The notes: generated by a model from the sequence alone, not told the origin. 64,000 bases of DNA from CAWAND01 sp963727915 (GCA_963727915.1 CAVSID010000001.1:1245684-1309683); one strand, 5' to 3'; shown: positions 36,470-45,327, counted from the stretch's first letter. Made by a program: numbers and translations.

Positions 36470-36586
36470 AGCTTCACCAACCTTGCCTGAACCCAGTTTC
36501 GAACATTGTCGCGTGAGAGTCCGGCGCGTGGCAAATCGGTCAGCTGGTCGAGTTGGGAAGCCGTCGTCATTCAGGTGTCACAAAGC

Positions 36587-36604
36587 TTGTGAAATCTGTC
36601 ACAA
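36587..36604. promoter_or_regulatory. TTGTGA-N6-TCACAA palindrome upstream of the tRNA-Ala promoter
   Basis: TTGTGAAATCTGTCACAA. It is the exact reverse complement of the coxE copy. Its centre is about 75 bases before the expected transcription start, a spacing usual for an activator of the CRP/FNR type. An overlapping TCACAAAGCTTGTGA dyad shares its left arm. Confidence 0.6.
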
Positions 36605-36634
36605 AGCTTCGGCATGGGCTGGGAGGGGCCCTCC

Positions 36635-36664
36635 TTGACACCCTTCTCCGGCGTGAGATACAAT
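36635..36664 (+). promoter_or_regulatory. Sigma70-type promoter of the tRNA-Ala genes
   Basis: -35 TTGACA, an 18-base spacer, -10 TACAAT, 17 bases before the first tRNA. Confidence 0.7.
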
Positions 36665-36680
36665 CTCTCCACCCCAACGG

Positions 36681-36753
36681 GGGCCTGTAGCGCAGTTGGG
36701 AGCGCGCTTCAATCGCACTGAAGAGGTCGCGGGTTCGAATCCCGCCAGGTCCA
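36681..36753 (+). tRNA. tRNA-Ala (anticodon CGC)
   Basis: A 73-base cloverleaf. The acceptor stem GGGCCTG/CAGGTCC includes the alanine-specific G3-U70 pair. The D arm is GCGC/GCGC, the anticodon stem CTTCA/TGAAG with loop ATCGCAC (anticodon CGC), and the T arm GCGGG/CCCGC around TTCGAAT. No CCA is encoded. Confidence 0.92.
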
Positions 36754-36765
36754 CTGATAAGCCTT

Positions 36766-36838
36766 GGGCCCATAGCGCAGTTGGGAGCGCGTCTCAATGG
36801 CATTGAGAAGGTCGTGGGTTCGAATCCCACTGGGTCCA
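36766..36838 (+). tRNA. tRNA-Ala (anticodon GGC)
   Basis: A 73-base cloverleaf 12 bases after the first. The acceptor GGGCCCA/TGGGTCC again has G3-U70. The anticodon stem is TCTCA/TGAGA with loop ATGGCAT (anticodon GGC); the T arm is GTGGG/CCCAC. It shares most of its sequence with the first tRNA, so the pair arose by duplication. Confidence 0.92.
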
Positions 36839-36845
36839 CTCAACT

Positions 36846-37111
36846 GAATATTCGCCAAGACGGGAGCAGTAGGCCAGCCGTCAGCGAGCCGGGGATAGGT
36901 GGAAGCCCGGCAGGGCACCGGCGGCGTGCCATGTAAGGCCGAACTCGCCCGTCGCCCCGCTGGATACCAGCGGGGCAGGCGCCTCTGGTGAACCCAAGTA
37001 GCCAGAGGCGGTTCAGCCCGTTATCGCGTTGAGCGGCCCGCCCCCGGCGGGCAAGCAGGGTGGCACCGCGGAGGCCCCTTCGTCCCTGAGTTGACGAAGG
37101 GGGTTTTGTTT
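36846..37111 (+). promoter_or_regulatory. T-box leader of leuS
   Basis: The leader carries the T-box AGGGTGGCACCGCGG (37057-37071) and a terminator stem CCCCTTCGTC/GACGAAGGGG followed by GTTTTGTTT (37075-37111). Stem I runs from about 36852 with an AGTA bulge. The specifier is probably CTC (36944-36946, in GAACTCGCC), a leucine codon, which fits the downstream gene. Uncharged tRNA-Leu should stabilise the antiterminator and switch leuS on. Confidence 0.88.
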
Positions 37112-37305
37112 GAACTTCGGTGTCTGGGAGGTGCATGATGGGTAGTGAAAAGCAGCGACCGCGTGTGAGGGATATTTGGCGAGCGGCACTCGACGCCCTT
37201 GAAGGGCTTTTTGGGACGGAAGGACCTCGGATTGGATTCCCGTTCCGGTTGACGAGAAGGGCCGCCGGCGCCGAAGGCGCGCCGGGCGGTCTGGAGGGTA
37301 GGGCT

Positions 37306-39799
37306 TTGAGCGAGAATACGGCCACGGTCGAGGCGGCCGATGCTGACCGCATTGACCGCTACGACCCCCAGGAAATTGAAGCCCGCTGGCAGGCGCGTTG
37401 GGCGCAGGATGAACTGTACCGAGCGGAGGTCGACCCGGAGCAGAAGAAGTTCTACTTCCTGACCATGCTGCCCTACACCTCGGGCAACCTCCATATCGGG
37501 CACTGGTTTGCCATGGCCCCGTCCGACGCGCGCGCCCGCTACCTGCGCATGAACGGGTACAACGTGATGTTTCCGATCGGCTTCGATGCGTTTGGACTCC
37601 CGGCGGAGAATGCAGCCATCGAACGCGGCATCCATCCCAAGCAATGGACCTACAGCCAACATCGACAACATGCGCCGACAACTGCAGTCGATTGGCACCA
37701 TGTTCGATTGGTCACGCGAGGCCATTTCGGCCGATCCGGAATACTACCGCTGGACCCAGTGGTTCTTCATTCAGCTCTTCAAGACACGGCCTGGCGTACA
37801 AGAAGATGTCGCCTGTCGATTGGTGCCCCAAGGACCAGACCGTGCTGGCCCGGGAGCAGGTCATCGGCGAGGAGCGGCTGTGTGAGCGGTGCAAGACTCC
37901 GGTAGTCAAGAAGAATCTGGACCAGTGGTTCTTCAAGATCACGGACTACGCCGAGGAGCTGCTGGACTTCTCCCACCTGGATTGGCCCGAGCCGGTCAAA
38001 TTGCTGCAAACCAACTGGATCGGGCGCAGCGAAGGCGCCAACGTCACTTTCGACAACCGAAGCCGGCGATCCCATCGAGGTCTTCACAACACGGCCGGAC
38101 ACGCTGTGGGGGGCCACCTTCATGGTGCTGGCGCCTGAGCATCCGCTGGTAGAGAAGCTGACCACCGCCGACCAGCAGGCCGCAGATCGAGGCATACGTC
38201 GCCCAAGCAACACGCCAGACCGATATCCAGCGGGAAGCGACCGACAAGGAGAAGAGCGGTGTCTTCACCGGAGGCTACGCCATCAATCCGGTCAACGGTG
38301 AACGCATCCCTGTCTGGATCGCTGACTACGTCCTGATGAGCTACGGCACGGGCGCCATCATGGCCGTTCCGGCGCACGATCAGCGCGATTTCGAGTTCGC
38401 TCGCAAGTATGGGCTTCAGGTGCGACCGGTGATCCAGCCTGAGGGCGTCGGAAGCCCTGGATGGCGAGACGATGACCGAGGCCGTGCCGGCCTACGGGAC
38501 GATGGTGGACTCGGGCAGCCTGACTGGAACGCATGGGGATCGGTCGATCGCGGCTGCCATCGCGTACGTGGAATCCCAAGACATTGGTGAGGGCGCCGTG
38601 AGCTACCGGCTGCGGGATTGGCTAATCTCGCGCCAGCGCTACTGGGGCGCGCCGATCCCAATCGTGTATTGCCCTGAGCACGGCCAAGTGCCCGTCCCGG
38701 ACGACCAGCTGCCGGTGCGACTGCCCGACGAAGTCGAATGGCTGCCGACCGGACAAAGTCCGTTGAAGCTGCATGAGTCGTGGAAGCAGACCACCTGTCC
38801 TATCTGCGGCCAGCCGGCCGAGCGGGACACGGACACGATGGACACCTTCATGTGCTCGTCGTGGTATCACCTGCGCTACTGAGCCCGCATTTTAGCGACG
38901 GCCCGTTCGATCCCAAACAGTACGCCTATTGGATGCCTGTCGACTGCTACACGGGCGGCATTGAACACGCCACAATGCACCTGTTGTACACGCGCTTCTT
39001 CCACAAGGCGATGCGGGATATCGGCGTGACCCAGGGCCCCGAACCGATGCTCCAGCTGCGCAACCAGGGACAGATCCTCGGTCCAGATGGACAGCGGATG
39101 AGCAAATCGCGCGGCAATGTGATCGATCCCGACGAACAGGTGGCAGCCTATGGGGCAGATACAGTCCGTGCTTACCTGATGTTCGGCTACCGATGGTCGG
39201 AAGGCGGGCCCTGGGGGGCCGAAAACATCCAGGGCGCCGTCCGTTGGTTGAACCGTGTGTGGGCGTTGGTGCTGGAGACTTCCGGCGACAAGGCTCAAGC
39301 TTCGCCAGAGGCGGAGTCCGATCTGCGCCGCAAGCTGCACCAAACGATCCGCAAAGTGTCGGATGATCTTGAAGGCTTCGAGTTTAACACTGTGGTTTCG
39401 TCCCTGATGGAGTTGACCAACGCCCTGACGGCTGGACGCGAGGCCGGTCAGTCGGGCAGCCCGGCCTTCAAAGAGGCGGTTGACGGATTGCTGCGTATGA
39501 TGGCTCCGGTGACTCCGCACCTGGCTGAAGAGCTCTGGGCCCGGCTGGGCTTGCCCTATTCCATCCACCAACAAGCCTGGCCCAAATACGATCCCGAAGC
39601 GGCCAAAGAAGACCAATTCACGTTGGTGATCCAGGTCAACGGCAAAGTTCGTGAACGGATCGTGGTGCCGGCGAGTATCCAGGAAGCCGATGCCAAGGCG
39701 AAAGCGCTCGCCAACGCCACGGTGCAGGAGCTCCTGGCCGGGAAGACCGCCAGCCAGGTGATCTACGTCCCTGGCCGCCTGGTGAACATTGTGATTTGA
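37306..39799 (+). CDS. leuS: Leucyl-tRNA synthetase, at least six frameshifts
   Basis: A class Ia synthetase of about 830 residues. The HIGH motif is NLHIGHW, the KMSKS motif is RMSKSRGN, and the Zn-type segment CERCKTPVVKKNLDQWFFKIT, the editing domain (VFTTRPDTLWGATFM, YGTGAIMAVPAHD) and the C-terminal LVIQVNGKVRERIVVPA are all present but spread over all three frames; joins fall near 37660, 37795, 38055, 38180, 38455 and 38875. The TTG start with GGAGGG 7 bases upstream is preferred. An ATG at 37137 would add a 56-residue extension unlike the family. An essential gene so often shifted points to assembly error. Confidence 0.88.
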
Positions 39800-39853
39800 C
39801 GCCAGGGGTGCCTATTGGCTCCGTTCAATTCTCCAATCCAAAGGGCCATCTAT

Positions 39854-39886
39854 GGGGGCACAGCGAAGCTGTGCCTCCAACTGTTT
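39854..39886 (+). terminator. Terminator after leuS
   Basis: GGGGGCACAGC pairs with GCTGTGCCTCC (one G-U) around GAA, followed by a short TTTT. Confidence 0.65.
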
Positions 39887-39935
39887 TGCCTCCCGGTCGT
39901 GCACGGCGTAGAATCCAGCCAAACATAGACACAAT

Positions 39936-40361
39936 TTGGAGGCCGACCACATAAATCATCAGCATTCCCGCCGCGTTATCCGGGCCGCAGGCGCCGCCGC
40001 CCCCATTGGACCCTATTCCCACGCGATCGGATTTGGCCCGTTCGTCTTCGCATCCGGGTCGGCGGGCATCGATCCATCGTCTGGTAGGCTCGTGGAAGGT
40101 GGGATAGAAGCCGAGACCCGTCAGACCCTTGAGAACCTGGGAAAGATACTGGAGGCCGCCGGCTCAGGGCTGGACCAGGTGGCCAAGACGACCGTCTTCA
40201 TGGTTGATCTGGGAGAGTTTCCTCGGATGAATGCCGTCTATGCCGAGTTCTTCGGCACCGAGCCGCCGGCACGTTCGACGGTCCAGGTGGCAGCATTGCC
40301 CATGGGGGCCCGCGTGGAGATCGACGCCATCGCCACTCTGTCCGATATTCCCGGAGACTAA
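39936..40361 (+). CDS. RidA/YjgF-family enamine/imine deaminase
   Basis: A protein of about 140 residues. Family blocks are IGPYSHAIGFGPFVFASGSAGIDP-type, NLGKILEAAGSGLDQVAKTTVFM and PPARSTVQVAALPMGARVEIDAIA; the substrate-binding Arg is in ARSTVQV. RidA proteins hydrolyse reactive 2-aminoacrylate and related enamines. The start is awkward: TTG at 39936 gives a short extension, while a GGAGG is ideally spaced for the ATA at 39951, where an ATG would be expected. Confidence 0.85.
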   Translation: MEADHINHQHSRRVIRAAGAAAPIGPYSHAIGFGPFVFASGSAGIDPSSGRLVEGGIEAETRQTLENLGKILEAAGSGLDQVAKTTVFMVDLGEFPRMNAVYAEFFGTEPPARSTVQVAALPMGARVEIDAIATLSDIPGD

Positions 40362-40412
40362 TCCCGGGCGGACTTTGGCGAACTGGCGAAGGACCTGATG
40401 ACCGGAGGCCAT

Positions 40413-41097
40413 ATGGGTGATGAACTCGTGCTGGTGGTCGACGACGAGGCCAACATCCGCGATCTGTGCCGGATGTATTTCGAGCGCGATGGCTTCCGCG
40501 TCGAGACGGCCGACACCGGCCCTGCTGCTCTTGAGAAGGCTGGCTCCAACTCACCCAGCTTGATCGTCCTCGACTTGATGCTGCCCGAACTCGATGGCTA
40601 CGAGGTGTGTCGGCGTCTCAGGGCCGAATCGGATGTGCCCATTATCATGCTCACGGCTCGAGACGAAGATGTGGACAAGATTGTAGGGCTGGAACTCGGG
40701 GCGGACGACTATTTGACCAAACCATTCAACCCCAGAGAGCTCGTCGCGCGTGCCAAGGCCATCCTCCGCCGCTCCGCCCGGACGACGGTTGAGCCGATGG
40801 CGCCCATCGCCGTCGGCGATGTGAGCATCGATCCGGGTCGTCACGAGGTAACCGTGGCCGGGCAGGCGGTCGAACTGCGCGCCAAGGAGTTCGACCTGCT
40901 GCAGGCCCTGGCGGTCAACAAAGGGTTTGTCTTCACCAGAGAAAGGCTGCTTGACCAGGTATGGGGGTATGACTTCTACGGCCAGACGCGGACGGTCGAC
41001 GTGCACATCGCTCAGCTGAGAAAGCATCTCGCCCGTTCAAAGACGCGTCCGTGTCGAAACCATCACCGGGGTAGGATACAAGCTGGTTGTGAACTGA
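40413..41097 (+). CDS. OmpR/PhoB-family response regulator, frameshift near 41040
   Basis: The receiver domain has VVDDE, the phospho-acceptor Asp54 in VLDLMLPELDG, and the conserved Lys in YLTKPFNP. The winged-helix DNA-binding domain has LRAKEFDLLQALAVNKG, TRERLLDQVWG and RTVDVHIAQLRKHL. The true end, VRVETITGVGYKLVVN, lies in another frame: one extra base near 41040 makes the ORF run on into the kinase. The corrected TGA overlaps the kinase ATG by one base. The ATG with GGAGG upstream is chosen; MTGGH 15 bases earlier is possible. Confidence 0.85.
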
Positions 41098-42539
41098 TGT
41101 TCGCCTCGCTGCGGGCCCGTCTTCTCTTGAGCTACCTCTTGGTTGCGGGGCTGGTGTTGGCCCTCGTGGCGATCGGATTCTTCACCTTCCTGGTCAGCAA
41201 TCCCTTCGGTGACAGAATCGTCTACCAGCGATTGGAGACCATCGCCACGGCGGTCGGCCTGCGCGAGAGCGCAGCTGCGCCAGCCAATCAGCTCCGAACG
41301 ATCGACCGCATGCTGACGCTCTTGGGGGGGCGCTTTGATGCTCGCGCCCTGGTCCTTGCCAGCACAGGCGAGATTCTCGTCGATACCAGCCCCCAGGGAC
41401 CCCTTCCCAGCGAAACGGATTTGCACAGGTTGGGCAGTCTGACTGATGCGGTGCAGGGGAGTTTTGCTGCCGACTCCGGGCGCGCCTGGCTGTATATTGC
41501 CCAGCCGATGGCAGGCAGCCGGACGCTGGTGGTCGCTGCCCCTCGCTTGACTCTGCGCACGGTTCCCTACGCCCTGGCGCTGGAGGGGTTGCCGGGCCCC
41601 ATACTGGCGGCGGCCGCCTTGGCCTTGATCGTCTCCCTGGCATTGGCGTGGCTCCTTTCCCGCTGGATCTCGGCCCCTCTGAGGCGCATGGCGAGCGCCG
41701 CTCGCCAGGTGGCCGGGGGCAACTATGAGGTGCGAATCCACCCCAGCGGCCCCCAGGAGGCACAGGACGTGGCGCTTGCCTTCAACCACATGGTTGACGA
41801 GGTCCGGCTGAGCCAGCGGGTCCAGCGCGACTTCGTGGCCAATGTCTCGCACGAACTAAAGACTCCCCTCACATCAATTCAGGGCTTCGCTCAGGCCATC
41901 AAGGATGGAGCCGTCGTCGGCGAAGAAGGCAGACGTCACGCTGCGCAGGTGATCTACGACGAGACTGATCGCCTGGGGCGCCTGGTCGAGGAGCTCCTGG
42001 ACCTGGCCCGGCTCGAATCAGGGCAAAGTGACATAGTTCGGGGAACGGTTGACGTTGGGGCGCTTCTGACTCGGGTGGCGGATCAGCAAGCGGTGGTTGC
42101 AGCGGATTGTCAGATTGAGATCGTCAGGAAATGGCCATCAGATTTGCCGAGCATCGTCGGTGATGGGGATCGGCTCGCCCAGGTCTTTATCAACTTGATC
42201 GACAACGCCATTCGTCACTCGGCTGCTGGGGACCAGGTTGAACTGGACGCCAGCACAGCCTCCGGCTGGCTCAAGGTCGCTGTCGCGGACCATGGGCCAG
42301 GCATCGCATCTGAGGATCAGGTTCGCATATTCGAGCGATTCTATAAACTCGACAAGGCGCGAACGAGCGGTGGCGGGCGCGGGTTCGGCCTGGGCTTGGC
42401 CATCTCGGCTGAGATTGTGGGCGTTCACGGCGGGCGGATTGAGCTCGAGAGCTCGCCCGGCCGGGGGAGTCGCTTCACGGTGGCTCTCCCGCTGTCGCTG
42501 CCTGACGATACGACTCAGGCGCGGCAGGCGATGATATAA
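41097..42539 (+). CDS. Two-component sensor histidine kinase
   Basis: A 480-residue membrane kinase. It has TM1 (LLLSYLLVAGLVLALVAIGF), an extracytoplasmic sensor of about 130 residues, TM2 (GPILAAAALALIVSLALAWL), a HAMP domain, the H box NVSHELKTPLTS with phospho-acceptor His near 252, the N box FINLIDNAIRHS, G1 VADHGPGI, the F box IFERFYKLDKART and G2 GFGLGLAISA. It phosphorylates the response regulator encoded directly upstream. The signal is unknown. Confidence 0.88.
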   Translation: MFASLRARLLLSYLLVAGLVLALVAIGFFTFLVSNPFGDRIVYQRLETIATAVGLRESAAAPANQLRTIDRMLTLLGGRFDARALVLASTGEILVDTSPQGPLPSETDLHRLGSLTDAVQGSFAADSGRAWLYIAQPMAGSRTLVVAAPRLTLRTVPYALALEGLPGPILAAAALALIVSLALAWLLSRWISAPLRRMASAARQVAGGNYEVRIHPSGPQEAQDVALAFNHMVDEVRLSQRVQRDFVANVSHELKTPLTSIQGFAQAIKDGAVVGEEGRRHAAQVIYDETDRLGRLVEELLDLARLESGQSDIVRGTVDVGALLTRVADQQAVVAADCQIEIVRKWPSDLPSIVGDGDRLAQVFINLIDNAIRHSAAGDQVELDASTASGWLKVAVADHGPGIASEDQVRIFERFYKLDKARTSGGGRGFGLGLAISAEIVGVHGGRIELESSPGRGSRFTVALPLSLPDDTTQARQAMI

Positions 42540-42540
42540 T
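42532..42540 (+). promoter_or_regulatory. Extended -10 promoter element before the metallopeptidase gene
   Basis: TGATATAAT at the 3' end of the kinase gene, 32 bases before the peptidase ATG. No good -35 is seen. The same TATAATCCGCC string occurs before the SPFH gene at 49190. Confidence 0.45.
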
Positions 42541-42571
42541 CCGCCGATCTTTCTGCGGTCGGGAGGGCGGC

Positions 42572-44620
42572 ATGGGCTCTGAGAACAGTTCTGTTGGCAA
42601 GTGGCTGGTCATCGGCCTTCTGGGCACGTTGTTCGCCTGCATGTGCCTCGTGCTTGCCGCCGGTGCCGGATCGGCACTCTTCCTCAGGCGTGTCACATCC
42701 GTCAACAACGCCTCGGTTCAGACCACGACTGTGGTCCAACCAAACGCCCAGACGGATGGGCCGCTGCCGACATCCGCGCCGACCCCTATTCCAGACGCTG
42801 CCGTTGAGAGCGAACAGACCCTGATGCGGGCCGAGGTCCCGATCGCCGACCCTATTTCATTGGCCGAAAGATTTCGCGACGTACAAAATATCCCCGAAGT
42901 CGTGGCTACTTCAGCCGCGCCCGTCGACGTGGGAACGGTCAAGTCCTTTTGGGCATCGGATCCGGAAACGCAGGAGAATTTCCAGGTGCAAGCCGAGCTG
43001 GTCTATGCCACGGCCCACGCCTATTTCTGGGTCGAACAAGGCGTCAACTACAACCCTGGCGACGTCAAGCAGCTAGTGGACACCTTCGAGAATAAGATCT
43101 ACCCGACCGATCGCGAATTCTTCGGCAGCGAGTGGACCCCAGGCGTGGATGGTGACGCTCATCTCTACCTTCTATTTGCCCGTGGCCTGGGCAGCTCGAT
43201 CGCCGGGTATTTCTCGTCCCAAGATTCGTACTCGTCCCAGGTTCACAAATATTCCAACCAGCATGAGATGTTCTATCTCAGCGCAGACAATCTCGATCTT
43301 TCCGACAATTTCACTTACGGTGTTCTGGCGCATGAGTTTCAACACATGATCCACTGGCATCTGGACAGGAACGAAGAGACCTGGATGAACGAAGGGTTCT
43401 CTGAGCTGGCTTCTTTGCTCAATAACTATGATGTCGGCGGGTTTGACTACCTGTATGCGCAGGACACGGACAAGAATTTGACCTATTGGCCGTCCGAGCC
43501 CGGCACGACCGGGGCCTACTATGGCCATTCTTTCTTGTTCCTGAGCTACTTTCTGCAGAGGTTTGGCCATGAAGCGACCCAGGCCTTGGTCGCCAACCCC
43601 GACAACGGCCTCGACTCCGTCGATGAATCGCTCAACAACCTGGGCGAAACCGATCCTCAGACGGGGAAACAGGTCACGGCCGATGACGTGTACCGGGACT
43701 GGGGCGCGGCGATGGTCCTTCAGGACGCTTCGATAGCCGATGGCCGATACGCTATCACTGAGTATTCTTCGGCGCCGAGGGCGGCCATCACGGACCAGTT
43801 CGACTCCTGCCCAATGGGACCACAGGATCGGACCGTCAACCAGTACGGCGTCGACTACATGGAGATCACCTGCCAGGGCCAGCACACGATTCACTTCAAC
43901 GGGGCCAGCCTTGTCCCGGTGATGCCGGCTGACCCGCATTCAGGCGATTTCGACTTCTACTCCAACAAGGGCGATGAGTTTGATATGACTCTGACTCGCT
44001 CATTCGATTTCACCGGCACCAACGGCGCGATTGATTTCAGCTATTGGACGTGGTTCGATATCGAAGATGGCTGGGATTACGTCTACCTGGAAGCCTCCGA
44101 TGACAACGGGGCAACGTGGAAAATCCTCCAGACTCCCTCGGGCACCGATCGTGACCCATCGGGCAATGCCTACGGTTGGGGATACACCGGGTTGAGCGGC
44201 GGGAGTTCCCAGCAGGCGACTTGGATCAAGGAATCGGTGGACCTGAGCAACTATGCTGGAAAGCAGGTGATGCTCAGGTTTGAATATGTGACGGATGCGG
44301 CTGTCAACGGTGAAGGTTTCCTGCTCGACGATCTCTCGATCGATACCATCAACTACTCGGAGGGGTTCGAGCAGGACGATGGGGGATGGCAAGCCGACGG
44401 TTTTGTCCGCCTATTCAACCGCCTGCCGCAGACGTACCAGGTGGCTTTGATTAGCGAGGGGAATGCACCTGACGTGCAAGTTGTTACGCTCGATGACAAT
44501 CGGGATGCTGACATATCTGTGAACATCGGCGGCAACGTAGATCGAGTGGTCCTGATGGTTATTGGGACGACTCGCCACACCTGGCAGGAGAGCGGCTACA
44601 CGGTGTCGATTTCGCCCTAG
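42572..44620 (+). CDS. Secreted M6-like (immune inhibitor A) metallopeptidase
   Basis: A 682-residue exported protein. An N-terminal membrane segment (WLVIGLLGTLFACMCLVLAA) is followed by a Thr/Pro linker and the catalytic motif LAHEFQHMIHWHL with the third ligand region WMNEGFSELAS. After the catalytic domain, a jelly-roll module (DFYSNKGDEFDMTLTRSFDF, DIEDGWDYVYLEASDDNGATW) and a C-terminal module resemble immune inhibitor A MAM-like and PPC-like modules. It probably degrades external protein. GGGAGG precedes the ATG. It follows the two-component pair, which may control it. Confidence 0.82.
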   Translation: MGSENSSVGKWLVIGLLGTLFACMCLVLAAGAGSALFLRRVTSVNNASVQTTTVVQPNAQTDGPLPTSAPTPIPDAAVESEQTLMRAEVPIADPISLAERFRDVQNIPEVVATSAAPVDVGTVKSFWASDPETQENFQVQAELVYATAHAYFWVEQGVNYNPGDVKQLVDTFENKIYPTDREFFGSEWTPGVDGDAHLYLLFARGLGSSIAGYFSSQDSYSSQVHKYSNQHEMFYLSADNLDLSDNFTYGVLAHEFQHMIHWHLDRNEETWMNEGFSELASLLNNYDVGGFDYLYAQDTDKNLTYWPSEPGTTGAYYGHSFLFLSYFLQRFGHEATQALVANPDNGLDSVDESLNNLGETDPQTGKQVTADDVYRDWGAAMVLQDASIADGRYAITEYSSAPRAAITDQFDSCPMGPQDRTVNQYGVDYMEITCQGQHTIHFNGASLVPVMPADPHSGDFDFYSNKGDEFDMTLTRSFDFTGTNGAIDFSYWTWFDIEDGWDYVYLEASDDNGATWKILQTPSGTDRDPSGNAYGWGYTGLSGGSSQQATWIKESVDLSNYAGKQVMLRFEYVTDAAVNGEGFLLDDLSIDTINYSEGFEQDDGGWQADGFVRLFNRLPQTYQVALISEGNAPDVQVVTLDDNRDADISVNIGGNVDRVVLMVIGTTRHTWQESGYTVSISP

Positions 44621-44657
44621 ACAATCAGTCGTCAGGGGGTTGCCTGCAGAAGGAAAC

Positions 44658-44682
44658 GCGCCGGGCCCAACGGGCCCGGCGC
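44658..44682. terminator. 11-bp perfect hairpin between convergent genes
   Basis: GCGCCGGGCCC and its complement around AAC, between the peptidase (+) and YtxH (-) stops. Probably bidirectional. Confidence 0.65.
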
Positions 44683-44714
44683 TGACGTAGATGCCTCGTA
44701 TGACAGAACTATTA

Positions 44715-44939
44715 CTAGCTGGCCTCAGGCGGGCGTCGTCTGAGGGCCTCCAGCTCGGCCTCCAATTGGGCCTTGCGCGCATCGTAGGCCTCGCCCATCT
44801 CGGATTGGAGTGCCTTGACACGGCCCATGGCCGTTGATCGCAGCTCTTCACCCGATGACGGGGCGAGCATGAGAGCTACCACGGATCCGACCAGAGCGCC
44901 GAAGAAGGCGCCCAAGGTGAAGTTCATGATTCGGCGCAT
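44715..44939 (-). CDS. YtxH-domain small membrane protein
   Basis: A 74-residue protein. MNFTLGAFFGALVGSVVALMLAPSSGEELR is the YtxH signature: one membrane helix, then LAPxSGxExR. The rest is a charged coiled coil (QSEMGEAYDARKAQLEAELEAL). GGAGG precedes this ATG by 8 bases, so the longer ORF upstream is not used. The family is linked to stress and envelope functions in other bacteria; role here unknown. Confidence 0.8.
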   Translation of the reverse strand: MRRIMNFTLGAFFGALVGSVVALMLAPSSGEELRSTAMGRVKALQSEMGEAYDARKAQLEAELEALRRRPPEAS

Positions 44940-45090
44940 GTGTCTCACCTCCTGTGTGCCTTCGATTAAACCATACTTCTCGGCTTCGGCTCGCACCATC
45001 CCGGTCGGAAATAGCAAATGCACGTCCCAGAGAGTAGACTCCGTGAGTAAGGATGTGATGGACTTGGTCTCTGCAAAGGGAGGGTTCACG

Positions 45091-45327
45091 ATGTTCGATA
45101 TTCGCATCGAATACTGCGCCGTATGAAACTACCGTGACGAGGCCGTCAGTTTGGCGGTCAAACTGTTGGAGCGCTTTGAACGACAAATCCGGTCGCTGGA
45201 GCTGGTACCTTCTGACGGCGGTAGATTTGAGGTGACGGTTAACGGAGAATTGCTGCACTCGAAACTGTCGACAGGGGCGCATGCTGATCCAGAGAAATTG
45301 ATGACTTTGCTGGGCGGAGAGGGGTAG
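45091..45327 (+). CDS. SelW/Rdx-family selenoprotein (CxxU, in-frame UGA)
   Basis: GGGAGGG lies 6 bases before an ATG that opens MFDIRIEYCAV, then TGA (45124-45126), then NYRDEAVSLAVKLLERFE and, near the end, FEVTVNGELLHSKLSTGAHADPEKL, stopping at TAG 45327. Read with Sec this gives Cys9-Ala-Val-Sec12, the CxxU redox motif of SelW-like proteins, in a 78-residue protein of normal family length. GELLHSK corresponds to the Rdx-family GxFEV...GxLlfSK block. A strong hairpin with a G-first loop follows at the proper distance. Role inferred: thiol redox with glutathione- or thioredoxin-like partners. Conventional annotation would miss it. Confidence 0.82.
45147..45165 (+). promoter_or_regulatory. 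Candidate bacterial SECIS hairpin for the SelW-like gene
   Basis: CAGTTTG pairs perfectly with CAAACTG around GCGGT. The loop opens with G at nucleotide 28 after the UGA, as expected for SelB recognition. Confidence 0.65.

Noticed and set aside
36681..36838. Protein ORFs antisense to the tRNA region
   Set aside because: They read through two clear cloverleaves with alanine G3-U70 pairs and the start of the T-box leader.
37137..37305. LeuS N-terminal extension from the ATG at 37137
   Set aside because: The encoded segment is unlike LeuS N-termini, while TTG 37306 has GGAGGG at good spacing directly before the family start. Kept only as an alternative.
38870..38890. TGA within leuS near 38880 as another selenocysteine codon
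   Set aside because: Homology resumes in a different frame (LSPHFSDGPF), so this is an indel, not an in-frame recoding; the position is not a redox site.
40398..42539. Genuine hybrid regulator-kinase protein
   Set aside because: The conserved regulator C-terminus and overlapping stop/start are present in the next frame; one inserted base explains the fusion.
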